This document shows positions 21,486-32,800 of a DNA stretch of 64,000 nt, one piece after another. A model generated the notes under the pieces. The model was given only the letters and a program-made list of their open reading frames with translations. It was not told the DNA's origin and did no database searches. Both the position numbers and the translations under genes were made by a program. Every line of letters starts with the position of its first letter. Positions within the stretch are counted from its first letter, which is position 1. This DNA comes from Cliona cf. orientalis (lineage: Eukaryota > Porifera > Demospongiae > Clionaida > Clionaidae), in NCBI GenBank assembly GCA_963930775.1, contig OZ005689.1, positions 310,001 to 374,000 on the forward strand. Reading direction: 5' to 3'.

Positions 21486-24400
21486 ATGGAGGAGATAGAG
21501 ACTGTGCCTGCAGAGCTAGAGGCTGAATCTATCGCTGTGAATGGCGAGGACAAAAATGGCGGCAAGTTGGAGCAGGAGGAAGAGAGGGTGGAGGACCTGA
21601 TAGAGGAAGTGGAGCCAGAAGAGATTGAACGAGACTCCAACAATCTGAATGTTGACACGGTGACTTCGACTGCTGGTGCTGCTGCACGTGATACTGGGGA
21701 CAGTGATCAAGAGCTGGACGAGCTATTGGATGGTACAGTATTGCTATGTTAAGGTTTTTAGCTGTGGCAGGCTGCTTCATTCACTAAGGATCCATGCCGA
21801 TTGCTCTGAAGTCTGACCTCTAGCTATCTTGCATATAGACCCTCCCACTTTGTTTAATGGGATAGGGAAGGATTCCCTTGTATCTCGTTTGATTGTGTAG
21901 CTCCACTTGTATCTGAGATAGCCTAATCTCTAGGTAGTACCTCTTTAGAACTTCTGTGCTCCCAATCCTCTAATCATCCTCTTTGTATCTCTCTTCCCCC
22001 CCCCCCCCCCCCCCCCCCCCCCGTTCCCTTTCTATCACTGCAGAATCTCTCGGCGAATTTGGCAAACACATTCCCCAAGCAAAGCCCATGCAGACAGCGA
22101 CCTCTGACCCTTCGTCGTCATCCGTGGCCTCTGGCCCCACCTCCTCGGTCGGCACCGATGCATTTGATGACATATTCAGCGAAGAATTCGCAGTCGAGGC
22201 AGAAGCCCAGCTCAATGAAGCCATGGAGATGCTGGCCTCAGAGAATCCCGAACTATGGCAACAGTTTGAATCATTCGCCAAGTCCATGGGAATGGAGGGT
22301 GGTGGTGGTGGAGGGGGTGGGGACAGTCAATCTCAGGCCACGCCCACCACCACCAGTGGAGCAACGAGTGGAGGGGGGACGTCTGTGGACGAGGGAAGAG
22401 GAAGAGGAGGAGGGGATAAGCCGAGGGGAGGGCCGGCCAATCTCGATGATCAACTGGAAGAGACGCTAAAACGGCTAAGAGAGACAACTGAACAGATAGA
22501 AGTAAGCTGATGCTGCAGTGTACTAGAGATACTAGATTTCTTCAAAAAATTAATTTAGTTATTCTGCATCCTTGTATAGTCATCACTGTTTAAGGCAGTC
22601 ACTTACCGTAAAGCTGGAAATATTAGCGGGAATTAAGTTGAGTCCAAAATCGCTATTGCAAGGATATTGGTGGATTTCAACTTGGTGGTTCAGTACGGGA
22701 TCATCATATGTATATATGCGAGTTGGAAATTTTGGCAAATTTTTTAACTTGGTGGTTGTAATATAGACCGCCAAACCGCCAAGTTTTCCGGCTCTACAGT
22801 ATTACCCACTTATCATAGAGTCGGTAGACTCTATAAGTAGGGATGGCACGGATACTCCATATATATAATACATTACAAAAATCCAAATATCTCAAAACAG
22901 GTAATTTTGTGAACTTTCTAAGTGTCAAAATCAGAATCTACAGCAAATTATCTATCTAACAAGACCAAGATCATCCATCAACTCAATTGTATATGCCAGA
23001 ACCAGATGTTCAAAAAAATAGCCATTTGTCAATCTTTCTTTCTTCTTTCTTTCTTTCTTTCTGTTTTCCTGGGCTAACTCAAGACTACCATGACCGCTCA
23101 CCTTAGTTCGAGAATAAATCCACTCCATTTTGGAGCGCGCACGTCTGTGGCACGCTCGTTTTGTGTTATCAGGATAGAGATTTAATTGTGGGTGTGTACA
23201 GCGCGCGTTTTGCGAGTGGGTGTGTCCAATTAGCCATTTTGTCATATAATGCGCATGCTCATTTGGTGTTGCCATGGTGAAGTCACGTGACCGATGTAAG
23301 TGGTGCGCGTGCGCAGTGCAGCCAGGATCGATCTAGATCTAGGACCTGCTCGCCGGATCGAGCACGAGCACTCAGCTGATCAGCTCAGTGAACTGTCGAT
23401 CATAGTGGCTACTTACCAACAGTAAGCTTACTGGCCTATAAAATATTAGCTATGCTCCTGAAACAGAATGAATACGTCGCTACTTGGCTCAAAACAGCCT
23501 TCTTTCACTGAGTTTGCCGGTTGAGTCAGCCAGCTTCAGGATCGAGATAACGAGGGGCGTGGCTTCACTCGCAGTCCAGCTAGTTACCTGAGCTGTTTCG
23601 AGAACCCCACTGATGCACGTTCAATAGTGTGTGATGCAAAAGAAGACATCCTAGCAAGCTATCAAAGACTGCCTGGGATTTGCACTTACACTGAGGAGTA
23701 TTGAGTCAAGTTTGAACTCACGGTGTGTTGGGGTACCATAGCTGCCTGACTCATGCAAAGGCTAAGATCACACAAACATGGTGTACTTGCTTCCCTATAG
23801 TAATATTGTATTTATTGCTGGAGCACGGTTGGATGTAGCTATATAAGTCCAGAAAAATTTTTTGAAGTACCGTATTTCTTCTAAAAATTCGGCATGAAAA
23901 TAATAATATTGCTTTAGCTTCGCCGAATTTTTAGAGGTCAACATTCTGTCTGCGTCCGCATTCCATTCCCGTTTATAGCATATACGCATGACGACCTTTG
24001 CCGAAAAATTAGAGACTATATTCAGTCATTCGGTAAAGGGTGCCGAATAATTAGAAGGGCCGAATTTTTAGAAGAAATACGGTAGCTAGTTCCATGCATT
24101 AAATTTGTAATCTTAAACAATGAATCATGAGGCAAACCGGTCGCCATGGTATATGTATAGTCTCATGCCCAGCCTCTGTCCCCACGAGATTAGTTAGCTA
24201 GGTGGCATTGATGAAAATTAATAACTACCAGGCCCTGAGGGCTCTAAAAAAAGAACAGTAACAAGTATAAAAAACAATTGAATAAAATTGAAGGATGAAG
24301 TAGGGATGGCAGTGCCAAAAAATACACAAACAAGATTCGTAGGGATAACGCATCACATCCACTATACATCCCTACGCTTGTTTTTGAGTAGCCGTGCACA

Positions 24401-26659
24401 CACATAATATTGTATATGGGGCACATGCATGCAGGAATGGAAAATCAATACTGTACACCCAGGGATCAATATCAATAGTAGTGACACTTTTAAATTACAT
24501 GCTGAATCAGATGTGTATGAGAAAAGCAAGTGTAGGGATGTATAGTGGATGTGATACGTTATCCCTACGAATCTTGTTTGTGTATTTTTTGGCACTGCCA
24601 TCCCTACTTCGTCCTTTAATTTTATTCAATTGTTTTTTATACTTGTTCAAGTTTCAAGCAGAAAATTAAATTTCATACATTAAACTTGACACCTTTTTTC
24701 TGCTGCCACCTCACTTAGAGTCACTGATTTTTGGCTCGAGGGTAAACGTCATATGGACAAATTTTTCTGTGTTGCTATGGCAATGGTACAATGACGTAAC
24801 GTGTTTTATTTCCGCTCAGGGTGGTGCTGGAGCTGGTCTTGGTGACATGTTTGGTCAGCTGGACCTAGGCTCCGAGGAGGGTGAGGACCAGCTCATGAAG
24901 ATGATGCAAGGAATGATGTCAACCCTGCTCTCCAAGGACGTCCTCTACCCCAGCCTCAAGGAGCTGTGCAAACAGGTGAGATGCTTAGAGGGTGGGTGGG
25001 TGAGTGGGCGTGGTATGGGCGGAGTTTATGACCAGCCTCAAGGAGCTGTGCAAACAGGTGAGATGCTTAGAGGATGGGTGTGGTATGGGCGGAGCTTACA
25101 ATGAGCTATGAAAACAGGTGAGCTTCTTAGAGGGTGGGTGGGTGGGTGGGCGTTTGCAAAATTTTGTGCTCGTGTAGCAATATTTTTGTCGGTATCAAAT
25201 GTGCACCATATATTTATTGGCTATATACCGTAAATCGCAAATATTTTGTGTCTAAAATATTTCGTGCAATAATTTTTCATGTTAAATAATTTTCGGACAA
25301 ACGACCCTGTACTGTACTATCATCAATATTGTGTATGTATTTTCGCTCGTTAATTTTTCGCACAAAGCAGGCTGTCCGATGATATTTTGACAACGAAATA
25401 CTCCCGATTTACGGTAAGTTACATGTAGTACAGACAAACTATTTTCACACAAAAAAATTGTCACTTTGTGCAAATTTTCAACGAAAAATTCACGACTTAC
25501 AGTAGCTTCTATTCAAATTACCAAGCTCTGGTAATTTCCCTTAGTGATGATCAATGACCTTTTTATGTTCTGTTTGAACCCTAGTTCGTTGAAGTTTGGG
25601 CAATCTCACCTTAATATATTTGTAGGGGTAGGAGTAATTCCCTTCCTCCCCCGTACTTGCAGGGGGGAGGAGTAACTCACTCCTTCCCCCTCCCATGGGG
25701 GGGGGGGGGGGGGGGGGTATATACCCCCATAGCCTAGTGTTGCAAGGTGATTTTTTTTTTTTAATTTAATATTTCCTCCTCATGCAGTATCCTGATTGGT
25801 TGAAGGAGCACGGGTCAGAGGTATCCCCCGATGACCTGCAGCGCTACTCCAAGCAGCTGGAGATAATGAATACCATTTGCGGAGAGTTTGAGCGTCAGCC
25901 GGAGGGAGGACAGACCACCCAGGACAGCTCCGACAAGATCATGCAACTCATGCAGCAGGTAAGTATATAATAATCTGTGCTCAGCTGAGTCACAGCCTTG
26001 GATTATATTCTATAATTTCAACCGACCAGCTGATCATTGCATGCAATTTACTAAATTAATTTTTGTACATTGTATATAAGACTGTACAATGTCATAACAT
26101 GACCATGATCTATCTTCTTTCACTCTCTCTCTCTCTTTCCCCCCTTCCCTTTTTTCTTCCTTTTACTCCCTCCCTCCCTCCCTCCCTCCTTTCCTTTCTC
26201 CCTCTCCCCCTGCCTTCCTCCTCCCTCCTTTCCTCCCTCTTTTCCTTTCTCTCTCTCCCCTTCCTTCCTCCTCCTTTCCTCTCTCTTCTCCTCCTCTCTC
26301 TCCAAACAGCTGCAGCAGTATGGCCAGCCTCCTGAAGGACTTGCTGGGGATCATGTTAGTATTGATAACCATGCCTACAATACGCAGTGATCTGTTGTCT
26401 TATTGTATCCCCTACCTTTTATGTGTTTCCAAAATTTCTGAGATAATTATAGCGTAGTCACTTTCCATAATAATTATTATGATGGGTTTATCAGCTTTTG
26501 CTCCACCTTATAGCTGTCTGTCATCATGAACGATGACTTTTATATAAATTTTGCAGGCATTGATTTTATTATGTTTACTAATTATCGTTTCAGCTTCAGC
26601 AGGTTGGTCTTCCCCCAGGACTGCTCAGCTCTGCTCCTTCAAGCTGTACTTTGATGTAG
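21486..26659 (+). CDS. PEX19: PEX19, peroxisomal membrane-protein chaperone and import receptor
   Basis: Six exons (21486-21732, 22044-22501, 24820-24975, 25788-25958, 26310-26354, 26594-26659) give 380 residues; human PEX19 has 299. PEX19 binds newly made peroxisomal membrane proteins in the cytosol and docks on PEX3. The N-terminus is very acidic, followed by QELDELLDESLGEFGK, the conserved short helix region. The helical cargo-binding core contains FDDIFSEEF, MLASENPELWQQFESFAKSMG, MMSTLLSKDVLYPSLKELC, YPDWLKEHG and NTICGEFE. The protein ends in CTLM, a CaaX box for farnesylation, as expected for PEX19. Extra length comes from low-complexity Gly/Ser inserts. Introns carry several transposon-like repeats, and the end of exon 3 with its donor is repeated three times. 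Confidence 0.96.
21997..22043 (+). repeat. Poly-C tract at the PEX19 exon 2 acceptor
   Basis: A run of about 25 cytosines followed by a short pyrimidine stretch ends at the acceptor (exon starts at 22044). It forms the polypyrimidine tract of this splice site. Confidence 0.8.
22604..22801. mobile_element. Non-autonomous element with TACCGTA ends, copy 2
   Basis: It is the second copy of the element at 14150-14356, sharing AAAATCGCTATTGCAAG, GATATTGG, GGGATCA and AATATAGACCGCCAAACCG in order. It lies in a PEX19 intron and has no coding frame. Confidence 0.6.
22814..22870. repeat. Short dispersed repeat, copy 1
   Basis: CATAGAGTCGGTAGACTCTA followed by TAAGTAGGGATGGC and a decayed tail recurs at 35667-35733 in a P450 intron. 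The first half contains a short palindrome. Confidence 0.45.
23868..24084. mobile_element. 217-bp MITE with 26-bp perfect terminal inverted repeats
   Basis: TACCGTATTTCTTCTAAAAA plus TTCGGC at the left is the exact reverse complement of the right end. There is no coding capacity. It lies in a PEX19 intron. The termini place it with the other TACCGTA elements. Confidence 0.75.
24261..24645. mobile_element. Long fold-back element, arms of about 119 bp
   Basis: The left arm (24261-24379) and right arm (24526-24645) are nearly exact reverse complements, with a few mismatches, around a spacer of about 146 bases. The arms carry GTAGGGATGGCAGTGCC and its complement. A single-arm relative lies at 8799-8910. 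The transcribed PEX19 intron could fold into a long double-stranded RNA stem here. Confidence 0.75.
24945..25150 (+). repeat. Tandem copies of the PEX19 exon 3 end with its splice donor
   Basis: The piece CAGCCTCAAGGAGCTGTGCA + AACAG|GTGAGATGCTTAGAGG and the following GGGCGTGGTATGGGCGGAG occurs at the true exon end (donor at 24976), again with donor at 25058, and a third time in decayed form with donor at 25118. Using the second donor would add 82 nt and shift the frame. Confidence 0.75.
25229..25505. repeat. AT-rich TACCGTA-type repeat in a PEX19 intron
   Basis: It starts TACCGTAAATCGCAAATATT and ends with the inverted-type TTCACGACTTACAGTA; an internal GATTTACGGTA lies at about 25404-25414. 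It belongs with the other TACCGTA-ended elements, but its ends are degraded. Confidence 0.4.
26120..26309 (+). repeat. Polypyrimidine microsatellite at the PEX19 exon 5 acceptor
   Basis: Nearly 190 bases of CT/CCCT/TTCC sequence run into the acceptor (exon starts at 26310). Open frames through it on either strand are low-complexity artefacts. Confidence 0.8.
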
Positions 26660-26884
26660 CTAAATAAGCAAAATTAATTTTAATAATTTATCTTTAATTA
26701 ATTTCTGCAGTGATTAATTTTATTCCTATGCAATGTATGACTTATTAAATGCGTATATATTTTTTAGAGAGGTCCCAATACATAAAAATTAATGAGTATC
26801 CCTAGTTTCGTTGGGCGGGGTTGAAGGACTTCGTCTAATAAAACGAAATGTGTGTAATTTTGAAACGAAATCGTGGCGGTTGAA

Positions 26885-29800
26885 ATGGCATGGCAACTGG
26901 ACAACACGTTGACTCCTACGGGTGCTGTAGGTCAGCGCCCCAGGCTCCAAGGAGGCGATCATAGCCTGCGGCTGGAAGACATGGAGCACCTCGCGGCTCA
27001 GTCAACACTGCTAGAAGGTACAAATTATCCTCGAAACATAATCTATGCTCTAAACCCAGGCCTGCACTAATCCTAACTCTGGGGTTACTTTGTACGCTTT
27101 CTTTAGGAAGATGTTCTTTCAAGATAGATCGAGGGGTTCCACACATGCTTATCTGACTAGACTCCTTTTTTATTTCTTCTGTAGCTGAAGATTTGATTCG
27201 TCATTGGTTGGCTGGGGTGGAGTCTGCGTCAGTGTCTCAGACTACTAGCCGTGGTGCTGTCGGTGAGGGAGAAGGAGCCGTCAAGACTGCTACTGGGGTC
27301 TACTTGAGGGAGAACACGAGCGCAGAAGCTGAAGATTTTCTATCAACTGTAGACTGGGTCTCCGGGGACGTGGGTCAAAGTACAAAGGACGTCCTGAGGG
27401 GGCTCTTGAGTAAGGAGCTGAAGTGCGAGGTCAGCCATCATCAACCCGTTGCTAAGAAGCACGATCCACGCATCGCCATAGAGATGAGACATAAGCAGGT
27501 GAGACTGTGGTAATTACCAGTGTCGGAGGTACATCTCGGAAGTGTTCTCCCCAGTATACATTGATTTAAAGTTAAAACTGCTGGAATTTAATAGCCTTCA
27601 GCGAATATCTCCTCTCCAGAAAATTTTTAAAAAGTGCCTATAACACTACATGTATATACATGCACATGTCTATATAAGTGCATGGCACAAAATTTTGGCT
27701 TTAATGTGGCCAGTGTTTCCCCAGCATACCTGAATCAGGATGGGTCACCCAGTTTGATTTTGGATAAACATCAAAGAAATGGGTGGAGTTTAAAGCCGAA
27801 GCCTATGAATATCATTAAGCACCCGATTTGGATTCTGTTCTGGGAGAATCCCTGGTGGCTTTTAACTCCTCCTATTGTATACAATGAGCACTGGAATTGA
27901 ATCTTGCAACTGCCAACATTCATATTCCCGTGACTGTAGGTTAAGCAGCGTCGTGAGGATCGTGAGAGAAAGAGACGTGAAGAAATGGAGAAGAGAAGAC
28001 GGGTGGAGGTAGCTGAGAGGGAGGCGAGGGCGCTGGTAAGGGAGGAAGAGAGGAGAGCCAAGGCCAGGGAAGAACAGGAGGAGAGAATGATTCAACAACA
28101 AATGAAAGCTCTAAGGTACAGATGGGGTTTGTTACCAATATTCATATCATCGGTTTTCTGTCCATCAGTATAGATTTGAAAATGATTGTGCATATCCTCT
28201 AGATATTGGCATGAGGAAATACCTATAATTTCTCAATTGAAGATTGTATCAGCTGTCGTACAAAACTGTTTAGTCATTTCCAGATATTACATGTACCGAC
28301 AGGGGGGGGGGGGGGGTGATCTCATAAACAGTTTGTGAAGGAAATAATGGCAAAAGTTACTAGTTGAATTGAATTGATATTATTATAGCCAATGTGAAGG
28401 ATGCAGTACTTAGTAAAATTAATGGCTAATTTATAGGGAGCCCTAATAATCATAACAGTCTAATGATACATATTTCGCTATCTTCCTTCCCTACTTTCAC
28501 AGGAAAGAGGTCAGAGAAAGAGAGAGACTCACAAAGCAGCTAGTCTTGGAGCAAAGCTTGATCGCTGAAGAGCCCCCTACGGCTGGTGAAGACAGAGATA
28601 GAGCTGTAATAGAGGCGGAGAGGTTTGTCGAGAGTGAGAGACGGCGGGTGGCTACTAGGATGGAGCTGGTGAGACAGCTGGAGGAAGCCGAGGTCAAAGA
28701 GACAAAGGAGAACGTGAAGCTGCTGCACCAGTGTTTCCAGAACTGGTGGGGACTGGTGAGGGGAAAACAATTGCAGGCGCTGATCCAGAAAATTTGCATG
28801 GAAGGTGGCTGACGGGGTGGCTACCCATAGTAAACCATACTGGCGCAAAGGGGGTGGCTAGCCACCCTATCCACCCTTTCTGGATCAGCACCTGAATTGA
28901 CTACTGTAAGGTGGAAAAATTGTCATAATTTTTCTCTAGTGAGAATTTCCACATATTGCCTCTTGTGTTGCTGCAGGTGATGAAGGGGCGAGGTAAGCTG
29001 GCCAAGGCAGTGGCCGTCAGAGACTGGAGACTGGTGCTGAGGGTGTGGAAGGCTTGGAGGAGGTTTGTCAAAGACAGGAGAGATAGAAGAGCCAGGGACC
29101 AGCTGGCAAGATGGCTACAGAGAGAGAAGAGGTGAGAGAAATAACTACTTCAAATGTCTTGTTATGTTAAACTTGTACATGTGGTCTTGCAATGGTGGAG
29201 ATGGTGGTACTTCTTTTAAATAAAATTCATTCTGTCAAGCACAAGAGACTCTCCCTCTTGCGCACATGTATGATAAGTATTCCATCACACAGTAATGATA
29301 ATAATGTTTAGTTTGAACTCCAAGTTTAAGTTTTATTCTCAAAAATTAATGATGGACAACTGATTTTCACCTTTCTGGTTGAAAGAATTAATTATCCCAA
29401 CTCATTACTCCAGCATATTTGAAGTGTAAATTCAAGCGATAGTACAACGTTGGAGAAAGTTCTTGTTCATCGTTACTCAAACAAATTCAAGCGATAGCAT
29501 ATTGAAGAAAGAACGTCTTTATTAGACATCCTTCAACTTTTTGCTTACCATTGTATTTGTTACAGACTGACGGATGCAGCTGTTGGTCACCACACCTCCA
29601 GGTTGCTATGGAGATCACTGTGGGCGTGGCACAAGGTCACACGGCAGGCCAAGGCAGAGAGGACACAGGAGGCAGAGAGATTAGCTCACAGAGAGAAGAT
29701 GGCCTCACTGATTCAGGCAGCCACGGCTAGGGCTGAACAGCAGCAGCGGTAAGTTAGTAGCCATGAATAATAACATTACCAGACTATACAGTACTACCAA

Positions 29801-32800
29801 AGTTTAGGATTTTATCCTAACATTATTTTTAAGCATCAATTTTGCTTCGTTAGCATATGCAAATTAGTTTTGTAGCCTTCTACTCCCATAAGGTACAGTG
29901 TTTTCCATGATTATCTCAGGATTTGGGGTATGTTTCTTAGGATTTATTGTCAAAAGATTATGGCAGCCCTGCAGATAGTGTACATGTAATACTGTTTTAG
30001 GGCACTTCTGCAAAAGATTTGGTGTAATGGGAGGGTGTGGTTTGGGGTGGGGCATGTTGTGACTTTGCCAAGCTCCACATCAAATGAAATTTGAAATTGC
30101 CCGTCCATTTTGACGATCCTATTCTCCCGTGTCGGAGAACCTGTATTCAAGGGCTACTAGTAGTCTCAAGGTTAGTATTGATTGAAACAAACGAAAATTA
30201 ATGGACAACTTAACCGTTCGGTAAAACTTGCCAACGTTTCGATTAGATGCTCTAGTCATCCTCAGTGCAAAAGTAAGCATCTTCGTTTGTTTAATGCAGA
30301 TGGCAACTAAGAACGACGTCACTTCATTAGTATTGATCGATGTACTCTTTCTCCAATTACTATCCAAATCGCAACACACATGACCTACGTACATGTACAT
30401 GTACTTGTGTGTACCTGCAGGAATGCTGTGGAGAACACTACACCACTGTCACCATCGCTGAGGAACATCACCACTCACCAAGATTCACAGCACACCAGTT
30501 CACATCGACCACTACCACCAGCACCAGCCACATGTGAACATCGAGTGCTCCGGCCATTAGACACTTCTTCACCACCAGCACAGATACAGAGTGAGAAGAC
30601 TAGTGACGTGAAGAGAAAGAAGGATAGCATCTATCAAAAGGATGTGCTCCCTGAGAGAGAGGACGAGAACTGTGTGCAACAAAAGAGAGAACCTCCCGAG
30701 AAGCCTTCTCTGAGATCTGGTGATCGTAGCTCAGGCCCAGTTTGGAGGAATGCAAGAAAGCAACTGGTAAGAACAGCAGCTAGAGTGCATCATCTTTTTC
30801 ACGGCTCAGTGGCCTGGCTAGACATCTGCAAGTGTAAGTGGCCCCGCCTTAATTTTGCATGTTTGGTTTCCTAAGATTATAGGGAGATGCATGTAAAGCT
30901 TCTTGAACTTGAGCTTTCACTTCTTTGATAAAATATACATGTATTACGGAAGGAACCGAACAGCTGTATTGCTCAAGTACAAAGTTGAAGCTAGATTTTT
31001 CTTTTAGGATGACATACTGTCTCAAGTTGAAGCTCCACCTACAGCCACACCCACTGCTCCGATGTCAAGGCCACATCGACCAAAGCCAAAACCAGTCACC
31101 AAACACCTCAACATGACAGGTACTAGGAGATACATAATATAGTTTCAAATGCACGTACAGTCATGTACATATCCTGTAGTTTTGATATTGTATAATATGT
31201 ATTCTTGATCTATATTATTTCACTATATTTGTGCTCACTCATGAGACTTTCATGTGGAGTACAATGAACTTTCAACAATATATGAACTCCAGTGATCTGA
31301 GTATGATCAATTGCACACTTATTGATACATAATTATGTAACATGATATGTTATTTGTTACTAATTGTTTTCAGCTGGCATGGAGCGTCGCAGTGCTGAGA
31401 TAGCAGAGAGGAAGCTAGCCAGAGAGCAGCGGAGAGAGGCTAAGATGAGGGAGAGAGCTGAGGAGCTGGCCAGGGAGGAGGAGGAACAGAGAAAGACAGA
31501 GGCTGCCATGAAGGAGGCTAAGCTGAAACAGAAGAGAGAGGAGAGGCAACTAGCCAAACAGGTATGTACCGCCATGTTACAATCATCTAGTGGAGAAGAC
31601 TGTATAATTTGTGATCCAAAAGAAGGAAGGGCTCAATATCGCTTAATTAATGTTGTCTGATAACCATTGTGATTTCAACAGGGCTAATACAAGACATATG
31701 TACATGTAGGTTGGATACTGAAGCCAAGGGGTCTACACGATTTGAAATATTTGTTATTCCACGTTCAAATTATCTCTCATGCAAATTCTCCATATCACAA
31801 TGCATAACTGACACACAATTTCAATCATTCCAGCGAGAGGCTGAGAAGCTGGAGAGACAGAAGCTGTTAGCAGACAAGATGACCAAGGCCGTTTCTCACT
31901 ACCACACTGCCCAGCTAAGATGGAGGGGCATGGCTCCTTGGAAGAAGTTTGTGGAAGGTATGAAAGCTAGCTACCTTGAAGCTAATCGGCTGAGAGAGAA
32001 GGCGCTCATCAGGGAGGTGTGGTCACGATGGCAGAGGATGGTAGAGGAGAGGGAGAGAGAAAGAACGGCCATTGCTGCTGCTCACCATCACAGAGCTTTG
32101 TTGAAGAAAGGACTGATGGCATGGGTGAAGGTGAGAACAATAATATATAGTAGCCCCTGATAAAATGTACTGTTTAGTTATGGTGAAAATTTAATGTTGG
32201 TTGTAAGGAATGATATATATTTATGATCTTTGAGTTCAGAACCGTATTATTCACCTATTCACGCTGCTATTAAGTTTGCTTAAATACAGCTCTTTACAAT
32301 CACGTAAGATTGAGTGCAAATATTCTATTTCTATAGTTTCGTGAGCTAGGCATTGAGCTGGAGAGTTTGGCTGAGTTCCATCGACTGAGGCTGCTACTGC
32401 GACGAGTGTTTCGAGGATGGGCGGAGTTTGTGAGGGAGGAGAGGAGGGAGGAGTGGGAGAAGATGGCCAGAGCAAGGAGGTTCAGGCAAAGGTAGGTTGG
32501 AGGCTCATAGAATATTACTCCATTGAAAACTTTAATTTATACAATCAAGAGTATACCCTCTTGATACAACCAAGGGTAAATTATTATAATTATGGAAGGG
32601 AGTACATTATACATTATACATGAGTAATATTAGTGGAAAGTACCATACACTTTGCCACAAAAGGGCTTCTATTTCCCCTGGCTCTAGCATTATCATGTAG
32701 GTACATGTACTGAAGATGGTATATACCAGTATAATATTACTCCCGCATGCACATCGCTTACGCATGACGCATGCATGTACTTCCCATTAATTTTAGGTGG

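Noticed and set aside
22059..22487. Alternative-frame and antisense frames over PEX19 exon 2
   Set aside because: The sense frame matches PEX19 and splices in phase at both ends; the others are shadows of a GC-rich exon.
26063..26372. Long frames on both strands near 26.1-26.4 kb
   Set aside because: They are translations of a polypyrimidine repeat in a PEX19 intron.
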